Of a stretch of DNA of 64,000 nt, positions 1 to 7,698 are shown in pieces. The stretch comes from Aureibaculum algae (GTDB taxonomy: Bacteria > Bacteroidota > Bacteroidia > Flavobacteriales > Flavobacteriaceae): assembly GCF_006065315.1 (NCBI RefSeq), contig NZ_CP040749.1, positions 1,874,501 through 1,938,500 on the forward strand, given 5' to 3'. The translations under genes and the position numbers were made by a program. The notes under the pieces are model-generated. The model had not been told where the DNA came from. It ran no database searches and saw only the letters and a program-made list of their open reading frames with translations. Every line of letters begins with the position of its first letter. Position 1 is the stretch's first letter.

Positions 1-136
1 AACGGTTAACGGCTATTCAGATATTAATTACTTGTGAAATTGTGTAGCTGCAATTCCTATATTCTGTTAAAATAATATAATTTCTACTTTTTGAAACATG
101 ATGAACCTTGTAAAATAGCTACTTTAGAAATTACTT

Positions 137-1021
137 ATGAGACAAAATTTATTTAAAATTGTAATCATTTTTTTAATGGGTACAATGGTTTGTTCGGCAC
201 AATTGTCTAACCTTGCTAAAATAGATTATACAAGACTACCTATAGGGAATTCAGATGTTGGTTACGATCGCTTTAGAGGTTTGTTCAATTACCCTATAAA
301 ACTAAATGAGGATAGTTTTTTATTGGTAGGGCTGGACTACAGTAAAATAGAATTGTCTTTTGATAAACGTGTTACCAATTTTGATATCGATGCAATTGAT
401 GACTTTCAATTACTAGACTTAAACATTGGTTATACCTACAAGATGAATGATAATTGGCGTGTTGGAGCTCGGTTATCAACAGGTTATAGCTCGAATTTGG
501 TAAAGAAACTAACCTTTGAAGATGCAGTGTTCTCAGGTGATTTAGTTTTTATAAATGACAAAAGAAAGGATAGTACCGTGTCTAAACCTTATCGGTTGAT
601 TCTCGGTGTATCCTATTCAGAAAATAGGGGAATTCCCTTTCCACTTCCATTTATTAGTTATTACCGAAAATTTCATCCCAAGTGGTCTTATAATTTAGGG
701 GTTCCTAAATCAAATTTGCAATACCATCTGTCTGAAAAATCTAGAGTTAAATTGGTCGCCGAATTGGACGGGTTTACAGCCAATATTCAAGATGGACTTT
801 TAGTGAATAATGAAGATATTGCAAGTAAGGCAATCATGTCCATTATCATTGCTGGTTTTAGATATGAATACAAAATTACCAAACATCTGGAACTCTATGC
901 AAACCTCGCCAATATCATTAGTAGTAGTGCCAAATTAAAAGACAAAAAACATAATACGGTAACTACAGTCAATAAGAACAACTTTTACTATTTTAAAACT
1001 GGAATACGTTTTAAAATTTAA
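137..1021 (+). CDS. DUF6268-like outer-membrane beta-barrel protein
   Basis: Predicted outer-membrane barrel of unknown function. Residues 1-21 form a signal peptide (hydrophobic core, then CSAQ). The mature part consists of short alternating strands separated by charged turns, and the protein ends in an aromatic-rich strand (FYYFKTGIRFKI), the usual terminal signature of Bacteroidota barrels. Length (294 residues) and the overall look fit the DUF6268 family. It stands alone: the next gene is convergent, 178 bp away. I see no clean TAnnTTTG box directly upstream. The barrel fold is fairly safe; the family name comes from recall of similar flavobacterial proteins, and no substrate can be proposed. 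Confidence 0.7.
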   Translation: MRQNLFKIVIIFLMGTMVCSAQLSNLAKIDYTRLPIGNSDVGYDRFRGLFNYPIKLNEDSFLLVGLDYSKIELSFDKRVTNFDIDAIDDFQLLDLNIGYTYKMNDNWRVGARLSTGYSSNLVKKLTFEDAVFSGDLVFINDKRKDSTVSKPYRLILGVSYSENRGIPFPLPFISYYRKFHPKWSYNLGVPKSNLQYHLSEKSRVKLVAELDGFTANIQDGLLVNNEDIASKAIMSIIIAGFRYEYKITKHLELYANLANIISSSAKLKDKKHNTVTTVNKNNFYYFKTGIRFKI

Positions 1022-1199
1022 AAGGATACTAAAGGGCAATAAATAAAAGAACAAACGGTACCATATAACTTACTAATGAACTGGTTATTAATAAGAAATA
1101 AAATTCTAACAAAAAGAAACGCGAGAAATAAGCGTTAATTTTAAAACGTTTTTGTTGCTAATAGAGTTGTATTTACCCAACATTCCAATAATCGAAATG

Positions 1200-1703
1200 T
1201 TACTTTTCACATTGTTTTCTATATCTTAATGTTGCTGGTGCCAACCCAAAATTGTCTTCAATTAGGGATATGCTATTTAGTTCTAACAAACCAACTTTAA
1301 TTAATGCTTGATGGTGTATACTATGTTCTAAACAATATGCTAACTCTCTTAAAACAGAAGTCTGTATTTTTATTTGTTTTCCTTCTTCAGCACAAAAATC
1401 ACCTTCAAGAATGAGTAACTTATCAGTGTTAATCGTTTTTAAACCAGCATTTATACTGTCAATTATTTGAATAGCATAGTGCGTGTCCGTTTCAATTAAT
1501 AGATTTCTCTTACGGCTGTCGTAATTAATTGTATTCGTTTTTATACCTGATAGAACACTTTGGTAAAACTCTAAAATATGTCTTATATGTTGCCCAATAG
1601 TGGCTCCAAACAATGTGTTAGATGGAAAGTTATATTGCTCATTTGTTAATTGATGCAATACCTTTTTTATTTCGTTTAAATTTTCTTGACAAAAGATTTT
1701 CAT
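1200..1703 (-). CDS. DinB-superfamily protein
   Basis: Small all-helical protein of the DinB/YfiT-like four-helix fold, whose members use a histidine cluster to bind a divalent metal and often act in thiol-related chemistry. Visible histidines sit where the family has them: IGQHIRHILEF near residue 40 and CLEHSIHHQALIK near residue 130. No signal peptide or membrane segment. It ends 178 bp from the barrel gene and is separated from yceI by a terminator-like pair of hairpins, so it is probably monocistronic. The fold is well supported; the substrate is unknown. Confidence 0.7.
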   Translation of the reverse strand: MKIFCQENLNEIKKVLHQLTNEQYNFPSNTLFGATIGQHIRHILEFYQSVLSGIKTNTINYDSRKRNLLIETDTHYAIQIIDSINAGLKTINTDKLLILEGDFCAEEGKQIKIQTSVLRELAYCLEHSIHHQALIKVGLLELNSISLIEDNFGLAPATLRYRKQCEK

Positions 1704-1802
1704 ACTTCAATTTATAGAAAGTTTCAAATTGGTTTTGATCCCTATATTTTAATGAAAGACAGCTTTTATAAATACACTGAACCGATACTTAATTTAATTG
1801 AA

Positions 1803-1863
1803 AAATACCAGTGAAAATAGTATTCACTGGTATTTACAAGAAAGGTTGCTCTGCAACCTTTCT
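1803..1863 (-). terminator. Double hairpin terminator downstream of YceI gene
   Basis: Two perfect hairpins lie between the YceI stop and the DinB start. In the direction of YceI transcription, the first pairs 11 bp (AGAAAGGTTGC with its complement, 3-base loop, 1839-1863). The second pairs 13 bp (1803-1815 with 1823-1835) and is followed by TTTTTC. This reads as a tandem intrinsic terminator. Confidence 0.7.
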
Positions 1864-1882
1864 AAAAACTCAAAATCAAAAA

Positions 1883-2428
1883 CTAAAAATTTGCTTCAAC
1901 AGTTACTTCTACGGTTTTAGCAATATTTGTTGAAGGTTTTCCTTTTTTGAAAGCCACTTCATAATCTGCCAACGTCAGATTAAATTTTGAAGTAAGATTA
2001 ACTTTACCACCTACTATCTTAAAAGTTACTTTTTCTTTTATTGGTTGTGTAATACCATTTATGGTTAAATCACCTTCCACATTTGCAGTATAAGAGCCAT
2101 CAGTGTTAAATTTGACATTACTAAGATTGACAATTTTTGCTTTTAGTTTTGCTTTAGGGTTGGCTTTTGTATTTAAAAACTTTTTACTATTAAAATGCTC
2201 TTGCATTAAGGCTTTTTCAAATTCAAAACTTTGCATAGGTACTGAAAATACAAGATCTCCTGTACTCGTATCTAATGTGCTTACAGCTTTGTAATTGTTA
2301 GCTTCAATATCCTCTGCTGGTGTTGTAGAGAAAAATTTCAAGTGTGTCTTTGAACTTACTTGTTTTTGAGCAAATGAACTTACAGTAATTGCTACTAATG
2401 TTACGATTGTTAAGAATGATTTTTTCAT
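1883..2428 (-). CDS. YceI-family periplasmic protein
   Basis: YceI-like protein: an N-terminal signal peptide (about 20 residues, ending SSFAQ) and a mature lipocalin-like beta barrel that in characterised family members binds polyisoprenoid-type lipids. Typical YceI features are the KTHLKFFSTTP opening strand, the SVPMQSFEFEKALMQEHFN segment and a TVEANF ending. At 181 residues it is normal length. It lies 34 bp downstream of the OB-fold gene and is the last gene of the reverse-strand group headed by the ECF sigma factor at 3893, so it may belong to that sigma factor's regulon. Role in the cell is inferred only. Confidence 0.85.
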   Translation of the reverse strand: MKKSFLTIVTLVAITVSSFAQKQVSSKTHLKFFSTTPAEDIEANNYKAVSTLDTSTGDLVFSVPMQSFEFEKALMQEHFNSKKFLNTKANPKAKLKAKIVNLSNVKFNTDGSYTANVEGDLTINGITQPIKEKVTFKIVGGKVNLTSKFNLTLADYEVAFKKGKPSTNIAKTVEVTVEANF

Positions 2429-2462
2429 TTATTTTAAAATTTAATGATTATAGTTATACTTT

Positions 2463-2942
2463 TTATTTACTTGTTAATTTAGAAATAATATCACATTTTT
2501 CCAGGATTACGTTTTCATACATATCTAAATCAGCATCAAATGCGGCTCCAGATCGAATCACACCTTTTACGGTTATTTTATCACCTGTTTTAATGTTTAA
2601 TGTATGCTCGTTTGTTTCTTTTGTGAAAGTGCAGCTTACACCGGCTTTATCGGTTGCAGATTTTAATAGAATTACTTTTTGATTATTGAAGTCTTCAGAG
2701 ATTTTGGCAACAAGACCTTCTATTTCAAGGACTTTAGAATTGCCTTCTTCGTCTAAATATTTATTGTTTGCTTTATTGGAATCCGTAAGGTATTCATTTA
2801 CGATTTCACTTGCCTGATAACTGAAATCTGTTTTGGTGTTTTGTACATCTCTTTGTGGCTTAAAAAACATCATGGCTCCAATAATGCCAATGATTATAAT
2901 CACGATACCGAGACCTATTACTATTTTTTTTGTGATACTCAT
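2463..2942 (-). CDS. Membrane-anchored OB-fold (tRNA_anti-like) protein
   Basis: An uncleaved-looking hydrophobic N-terminus (residues 7-27, rich in I/V/G) is followed by a short linker and an OB-like domain (about 60-155): LEIEGLVAKISED, a KVILLKSA strand, VSCTFTKE, and GDKITVKGVIRSGAAFDADLDMYENVILEKC. This pattern matches the tRNA_anti-like or OB-fold putative lipoprotein families of Bacteroidota; the ligand is unknown. It sits between the anti-sigma gene (73 bp upstream) and yceI (34 bp downstream) on the same strand, so it is probably in the same transcript. A second cysteine, near the C-terminus (EKCD), is part of the family pattern as I recall it. Confidence 0.6.
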   Translation of the reverse strand: MSITKKIVIGLGIVIIIIGIIGAMMFFKPQRDVQNTKTDFSYQASEIVNEYLTDSNKANNKYLDEEGNSKVLEIEGLVAKISEDFNNQKVILLKSATDKAGVSCTFTKETNEHTLNIKTGDKITVKGVIRSGAAFDADLDMYENVILEKCDIISKLTSK

Positions 2943-3015
2943 TTTATTATCTATTTTTTGGTTTACAAAAGAATAGACTCTGAGTTTTAATTTCCTGACA
3001 AAAAAATATTAAAAA

Positions 3016-3297
3016 TTATTGTTTTTTTAGTTTTTCAAGAATTTTAGACTTGCTATCATCGGAAAGTTTCGCCTTATTATGTGGAGCGTTATGGTTAAAT
3101 AATTTACCAATGGCATTGTCTAAAAATTTTGAACGATGTGCATATGCATTACATGTTTTACACATAGACTTGTGCAGTTGTAATTGTGCTTTTTCTGTTA
3201 AAGTTAATTTAGAAATTGCCTCTTTATCTATTAACTCAGTAGTCTTTTTACATGAGTTAATTAATTTATTCATTATTTTTTGTAGTATCTTTTTCAT
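3016..3297 (-). CDS. Putative zinc-binding anti-sigma factor
   Basis: Small soluble protein directly downstream of the ECF sigma gene. It contains the H-x3-C-x2-C core of ZAS-type anti-sigma factors (LHKSMCKTCNAY), and the helix before it resembles the sigma-binding helix of that family. I chose the ATG at 3297 (MKKILQKIMN) over one 39 bases earlier because it avoids overlapping the sigma gene and follows an AAAGAAG stretch. There is no membrane segment, so sensing would be cytoplasmic or through a partner. The anti-sigma role is inferred from motif plus position. Confidence 0.6.
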   Translation of the reverse strand: MKKILQKIMNKLINSCKKTTELIDKEAISKLTLTEKAQLQLHKSMCKTCNAYAHRSKFLDNAIGKLFNHNAPHNKAKLSDDSKSKILEKLKKQ

Positions 3298-3311
3298 TTC
3301 ATTACTTCTTT

Positions 3312-3893
3312 TCAGACCCAATTTGTTTCTAAACATTCTTTTAGTAAAAGTTTAGCTCTATGCACGATCTGCCAATAATTCGACACGGTAATGCCCAAAT
3401 CCTGACAAATTTCTTTCGCCTTTTTATCTGTTAAATACTTTGAAGTGATAGCGGTTTTCCATTTTTCTGGTAAATTATCAATACAAGCAGCCATAACACC
3501 ATTAAATTCTGGGTTGTCTAATAATTCCTCTTCTTGATCCCAAATAGGGTCTATTTCTCTAGTTTTCCAGCCATTAGTTTCATTAAATAAATTATCAGAT
3601 AATTGAAACCCTGCCTTTTCGGAGAGCTTAAATTCGTGCTTTTTAATTTTCGCGTTTTTACGATAATAATCGATGATTTTATTATTCAAAATAGAAAATA
3701 ACCAAGTTTTTGGTTGGCTTTGTCCTTTAAAATTATCTATTTTATGAAAAGCAGACACAAAGGTATCTTGAACTAAATCTTCTGCTGTTTCTTTAGAAGA
3801 AGTCTTGTATAATGCCCATGAATAAAGAGCATCACTAAACTGATTGACCCAGTTTTCAAATACAATTGTAGTATTACCTTTTTTAACTTCCAT
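3312..3893 (-). CDS. ECF-type RNA polymerase sigma factor
   Basis: Sigma-70 family, extracytoplasmic-function type. Region 2 is clear (ETAEDLVQDTFVSAFHKIDNFKGQSQPKTWLFSILNNKIIDYYRK, about residues 36-80), and region 4 appears as DKKAKEICQDLGITVSNYWQIVHRAKLLLKECL near the C-terminus. Its 193 residues suit the family. A TTG/TATATTTG promoter lies about 30 bp upstream. Its likely targets are itself and the anti-sigma, OB-fold and YceI genes behind it. The inducing signal is not visible from sequence. Confidence 0.88.
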   Translation of the reverse strand: MEVKKGNTTIVFENWVNQFSDALYSWALYKTSSKETAEDLVQDTFVSAFHKIDNFKGQSQPKTWLFSILNNKIIDYYRKNAKIKKHEFKLSEKAGFQLSDNLFNETNGWKTREIDPIWDQEEELLDNPEFNGVMAACIDNLPEKWKTAITSKYLTDKKAKEICQDLGITVSNYWQIVHRAKLLLKECLETNWV

Positions 3894-3922
3894 GAAAATT
3901 TAAGTCCGTAATTATAATAAAT

Positions 3923-3949
3923 CAAATATACTATTTTAAAACCTTTCAA
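3923..3949 (-). promoter_or_regulatory. Bacteroidota-type promoter for the ECF sigma operon
   Basis: On the reverse strand, TTG (3949-3947) is followed after 16 bases by TATATTTG (3930-3923), matching the -33 TTG and -7 TAnnTTTG boxes of Bacteroidota primary sigma promoters. The predicted start lies roughly 20-25 bases before the sigma ATG. Confidence 0.55.
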
Positions 3950-4106
3950 AAATTGATGTTATAAACCTATATATCTGAAATAATGTGAGAATACATTAGT
4001 GCAAATTGGCGACTGAAAATAAACTAAATTATGTTTATTAAATATAAATAGTTATTTTTAAAAGATTCAATACTATTCATTATTAAATGAAATAGTTCGA
4101 GTATGA

Positions 4107-4149
4107 GTTTATAAAGCAACTATTACGTAAAACGGAGTGCTTTATAAAC
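4107..4149 (+). promoter_or_regulatory. Perfect 12-bp inverted repeat upstream of egt operon
   Basis: GTTTATAAAGCA (4107-4118) and its exact complement (4138-4149) are separated by 19 bases and end 75 bp before the DUF427 start. It could be a dimeric-regulator operator or a leader hairpin. No T-tract follows, so it is not a simple terminator. Confidence 0.45.
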
Positions 4150-4224
4150 CAATGGTAAAAGTCTAAATAAGTTTTCTATAATTGATTAATAGAAGGCCGT
4201 TTAAAATTAAAATCTATACATAAT

Positions 4225-4506
4225 ATGAAAGCAATATTTAATAATAGTATAATAGCTGAGAGTAATAACACTATAGAATTAGAAGGCAATCACTATTTTC
4301 CATTAGAGAGTTTAAATATTCAATATTTTAAAGAAAGTTCACATGAAAGTACATGTCCTTGGAAAGGTCTAGCATCCTATTACGACATAGAGGTAAATGG
4401 TAAAGTATCGAAGGATGCTGGTTGGTATTACAAAACTCCATCGGAAGCGGCAAAACAAATAAAAAATCACGTAGCCTTCTGGAAAGATGTAAACGTGTCA
4501 AGTTAA
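4225..4506 (+). CDS. DUF427-domain protein
   Basis: Full-length DUF427 (PF04248) protein of 93 residues. Family hallmarks are LEGNHYFPLESL (about 19-30), the strictly typical STCPWKGLASYYDIEV (about 42-57) and DAGWYYKTPSEAAKQIKNHVAFW near the end. The biochemical function of the family is not established; the conserved Cys-Pro-Trp-Lys suggests a catalytic or ligand site. It heads the same-strand series DUF427-msrA-egtB-flavoprotein-egtD, with an 83-bp gap to the next gene, so co-expression with thiol metabolism is likely but inferred. Confidence 0.85.
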   Translation: MKAIFNNSIIAESNNTIELEGNHYFPLESLNIQYFKESSHESTCPWKGLASYYDIEVNGKVSKDAGWYYKTPSEAAKQIKNHVAFWKDVNVSS

Positions 4507-4589
4507 TGGGTTAGTGTTAGGTTAACTTAACTTAATAGACAAATAGTACTTATTATAAAATTGAATTTAATAACGCTCATGGCTTAGAT

Positions 4590-5099
4590 TTGAATAGTTT
4601 GCATAAAATAGGGTTTGGAGGAGGTTGTCATTGGTGTACAGAAGCTGTGTTTCAACATTTAAAAGGTGTCGTAAAAGTAGAGCAGGGGTGGATTGCTTCT
4701 TCTGGTGATAGCAACTCATTTTCAGAAGCTGTTATTGTTCATTTTGATAATGAAATTTCATTGAATGTTCTTACAGAAATTCACTTACATACACATAAAA
4801 GCACAGTTCATCATAGCAGGCGTGATAAATATAGATCTGCAATTTATACTTTTTCTACGGCCCAATATGAAGTAAGTGAAACAATACTAAGAAATTTACA
4901 AACGAGATTTGAAAGTAAAATTATTACAGAAATAGTGCCCTTTATTGCGTTTAAGGCTTCAAGAGTACAAATTCAAAATTACTATATAACAAATCCAGAA
5001 AAACCTTTTTGCAAAACCTTTATAAATCCTAAATTAAAATTATTGTTGGATAAATTTTCAGATTATGTAAAAAATAAAAATATGCAATTGGCAGATTAA
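4590..5099 (+). CDS. Divergent peptide-methionine (S)-S-oxide reductase (MsrA-like)
   Basis: MsrA-family protein (169 residues): the catalytic GGGCHWCTEAVF motif lies at residues 10-20, with Cys13 as the expected nucleophile, and KYRSAIYTFS near 90 is the remnant of the family's QYRSAI segment. MsrA reduces methionine-S-sulfoxide using thiol reductants. Odd points: the usual DPTxLNxQGxDxG stretch before YRS is replaced by THKSTVHHSRRDK, and there is no ATG, so a TTG start at 4590 is used. It lies 36 bp before egtB. Because of the altered substrate loop it may act on something other than free or protein methionine sulfoxide. Confidence 0.75.
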   Translation: MNSLHKIGFGGGCHWCTEAVFQHLKGVVKVEQGWIASSGDSNSFSEAVIVHFDNEISLNVLTEIHLHTHKSTVHHSRRDKYRSAIYTFSTAQYEVSETILRNLQTRFESKIITEIVPFIAFKASRVQIQNYYITNPEKPFCKTFINPKLKLLLDKFSDYVKNKNMQLAD

Positions 5100-5135
5100 C
5101 ATAAAAACGATCAATAAATATAAATTTTAATTCCT

Positions 5136-6290
5136 TTGAAAATAGCAATACTAAATACGTTTAATGAGGTCCGTAAACGAACCGAAAACATATGTAAACC
5201 TTTGGTGATAGAAGATTATTCTGTTCAGCCCATTATTGATGTGTCGCCACCAAAATGGCATTTGGCTCATTCTACTTGGTTTTTTGAACAATTTGTACTC
5301 AAGAAGTTTAAAAAAAATTATACTGTTTTTGATGATGATTTTGCCTACTTATTTAATAGTTACTACAACAATGCAGGGGAACGCGTTTTACGTCCTAATC
5401 GAGGATTGATGACACGGCCAACGGTAAGTGAGGTTTATGAGTATCGTCAATATGTTACAGAGCATATAAACGAATTGCTAAAAGAGAATCAATCAGATAA
5501 ACTTTTAGAATTGGTTGAAATCGGAATTAACCATGAGCAACAACACCAAGAATTATTGGCGTATGATATCAAATATATTTTAGGAAATCAACCTACTTTT
5601 CCTAAATACGATGGTGATATTTTTCTTCAAGAAGAAAAACAAGCACAAAAATTCATTTCTTTTAAAGAAGGTGTTTATGAGATTGGGCATAAAGGTGATG
5701 ACTTTTGTTTTGATAATGAGTTAGGTGTACATAAAGTGTATGTGCAGCCTTTTAAAATTTCAAATAAATTGGTGACTAATAAAGAATACCTAGAGTTTAT
5801 GGAAGCTGGAGGTTATCAAGATTTTAATTTGTGGCACGCAGAAGGGTGGGATTTTATTCAGAAACATGATTTGAAAGCACCTTTATATTGGCATTTTACT
5901 AAAGGAGGTTGGAAGTATTATCAATTTGATGGATTGGAAGAAATAGACCCTAATTTACCTGTAATGCATATTAGTTATTATGAAGCTTATGCCTTTGCAG
6001 AATGGAAGAAAATGCGTTTACCAACGGAATTTGAATGGGAGATAGCAGCTGACCAATTAAATTATGGGCAGCTTTGGGAATGGACCGCTAGTGCTTACCA
6101 ACCATATCCAAATTTCACTAAAGCAGATGGAGCTTTAGGTGAGTATAACGGAAAATTTATGGTGAATTTACAAGTATTACGAGGAGCCTCCATAGCAACA
6201 CCAAAAAACCACAGTAGAAAAACGTATAGAAACTTTTTTCATTCTAGTTTACAATGGATGTTCTCTGGTATTAGGCTCGTCTCACGTTAA
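5136..6290 (+). CDS. egtB: EgtB-type sulfoxide synthase (ergothioneine pathway)
   Basis: Non-heme iron sulfoxide synthase joining N-alpha-trimethylhistidine to a thiol (gamma-glutamylcysteine or cysteine) with O2. The N-terminal DinB-like domain carries WHLAHSTW (His42, His45) and HEQQHQE (His133, His137), matching the three-histidine iron site of EgtB. The C-terminal FGE-sulfatase domain (about 170-384) ends with LRGASIATPKNHSRKTYRNFF and SGIRLVSR. 384 residues is normal. A TTG start at 5136 is used; no in-frame ATG precedes the conserved part. The window has no egtA or egtC, which would suit an enzyme using cysteine directly, but subtype cannot be fixed by eye. Confidence 0.88.
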   Translation: MKIAILNTFNEVRKRTENICKPLVIEDYSVQPIIDVSPPKWHLAHSTWFFEQFVLKKFKKNYTVFDDDFAYLFNSYYNNAGERVLRPNRGLMTRPTVSEVYEYRQYVTEHINELLKENQSDKLLELVEIGINHEQQHQELLAYDIKYILGNQPTFPKYDGDIFLQEEKQAQKFISFKEGVYEIGHKGDDFCFDNELGVHKVYVQPFKISNKLVTNKEYLEFMEAGGYQDFNLWHAEGWDFIQKHDLKAPLYWHFTKGGWKYYQFDGLEEIDPNLPVMHISYYEAYAFAEWKKMRLPTEFEWEIAADQLNYGQLWEWTASAYQPYPNFTKADGALGEYNGKFMVNLQVLRGASIATPKNHSRKTYRNFFHSSLQWMFSGIRLVSR

Positions 6291-6330
6291 GCTATTTCAG
6301 CTTTAAAATAGCACAACATAAAAATAAAAT

Positions 6331-7698
6331 ATGAAACAAAAATTTGATAGTATTATTATAGGCTCGGGTCAAGCGGGTACACCATTGCTTTTTTCATTAG
6401 CATCAAAAGGTAAGAAAGTAGCTTTTATAGAAAAAACACAAGTTGGAGGTACCTGTCTAAATGTGGGTTGTACCCCAACTAAAACCTATGTGGCTAGTGC
6501 CAGAAGAATGTGGGATATTAAACATAGTAATGATGTTGGTGTAGATTTTGAAGGCTCTTTTAAAGCCAATATGAATGCCATAAAAGATAGAAAAGATGCC
6601 TCAATCGCAAAGTCAGTACAAGGTATACATAGTGCCATTGAAAATAATAAGCATATTCATTTCTTTAAAGGGGAAGCTCATTTTATCTCAGATAATGAAG
6701 TAAGCGTAAATGATGAAATTTTAACGGCTGATGAAATTTTTATTAATGTCGGTGGACGAGCATTTGTCCCTGATGAATATAAAGACATTCCGCATCTAAC
6801 CAATGTGTCTGTTTTAAACTTAAAAGAGCTTCCAGAGCACCTTATTATTGTGGGTGGAAGTTATATAGGATTGGAATTTGGACAAATATTTAAGCGTTTT
6901 GGAAGTAAAGTAACTATTATAGAACGAGGTGAGCGTATAATAAGTAGAGAAGATATCGCTATTAGCGATGAAATTCAAAAATTTTTAAAAGCTGATGGTA
7001 TTGAATTTGTGTTTAATGCAAAAAAGATAACACCCTCATACAATGGCAATCAAGTTTCTTTAAAGATAAATGATGAGGTGGAAGTTTCAGGATCTCATTT
7101 GTTATTAGCCATTGGTAGAAAGCCTAATACTGACATTGTAAAAATAGAAAATACAACTATTTCAGTAAATAAAAGAGGTTTTATAAATGTAAACGACTAT
7201 TGCGAAACTAATGTGAAAGGCATTTTTGCATTAGGAGATTGTAACGGAAAAGGAGCATTTACACATACGGCATATAATGATTATCAAATTGTTGAAAATT
7301 ATTTATTTGCTGATAAAAGCAGAAAAATCTCTGATAGAATATCTACATATGGATTATTTGTAGATCCACCATTAGGTCGTTGTGGAATGACAAAAGCAGA
7401 AGCACTTTCTAAAGGAATAAATTTATTAGAAGGCAAACGCGAAATGTCTAGAATTGCCAGGGCCAAAGAAAAAGCAGAAACGTATGGTTTTATGAGTGTT
7501 TTGGTTGACGCGGATACCGATCAAATTATTGGTGCTTGTGTTTTAGGAACAGGCGGAGATGAAATTGTTACCAGTATTTTAAATGTGATGTACGCTAAAA
7601 AATCCTATAAATTAATAAGAGATTCTGTCGTATTGCACCCTACCATTTCAGAATTAATACCAACCACTTTAGAAAAACTAAAAGCTATACATGAATAA
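6331..7698 (+). CDS. Class I pyridine-nucleotide disulfide oxidoreductase (flavoprotein)
   Basis: FAD-dependent disulfide reductase of the lipoamide dehydrogenase / glutathione reductase / mercuric reductase group. FAD-binding GSGQAGTP is at 11-18, the redox pair is Cys42/Cys47 (GGTCLNVGCTPTK), an NAD(P) Rossmann motif GGSYIGLEFG is near 175, FAD-II is ALGDCNGKGAF, and the C-terminal dimer domain has the catalytic HPTISE. It lacks the N-terminal HMA of many MerA proteins. It lies between egtB (40 bp) and egtD (overlapping 8 bp). This tight linkage suggests it reduces a disulfide or oxidised form made by the pathway, possibly ergothioneine disulfide, or partners MsrA. The substrate is inference. 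Confidence 0.82.
   Translation: MKQKFDSIIIGSGQAGTPLLFSLASKGKKVAFIEKTQVGGTCLNVGCTPTKTYVASARRMWDIKHSNDVGVDFEGSFKANMNAIKDRKDASIAKSVQGIHSAIENNKHIHFFKGEAHFISDNEVSVNDEILTADEIFINVGGRAFVPDEYKDIPHLTNVSVLNLKELPEHLIIVGGSYIGLEFGQIFKRFGSKVTIIERGERIISREDIAISDEIQKFLKADGIEFVFNAKKITPSYNGNQVSLKINDEVEVSGSHLLLAIGRKPNTDIVKIENTTISVNKRGFINVNDYCETNVKGIFALGDCNGKGAFTHTAYNDYQIVENYLFADKSRKISDRISTYGLFVDPPLGRCGMTKAEALSKGINLLEGKREMSRIARAKEKAETYGFMSVLVDADTDQIIGACVLGTGGDEIVTSILNVMYAKKSYKLIRDSVVLHPTISELIPTTLEKLKAIHE

Larger units (their letters stand above)
3894..4224. other. Divergent intergenic region (331 bp)
   Basis: Gene-free AT-rich region between the ECF sigma gene (leftward) and the DUF427/egt operon (rightward). It holds the sigma promoter and a perfect 12-bp inverted repeat. 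No further ORF or RNA gene is recognisable. Confidence 0.7.
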
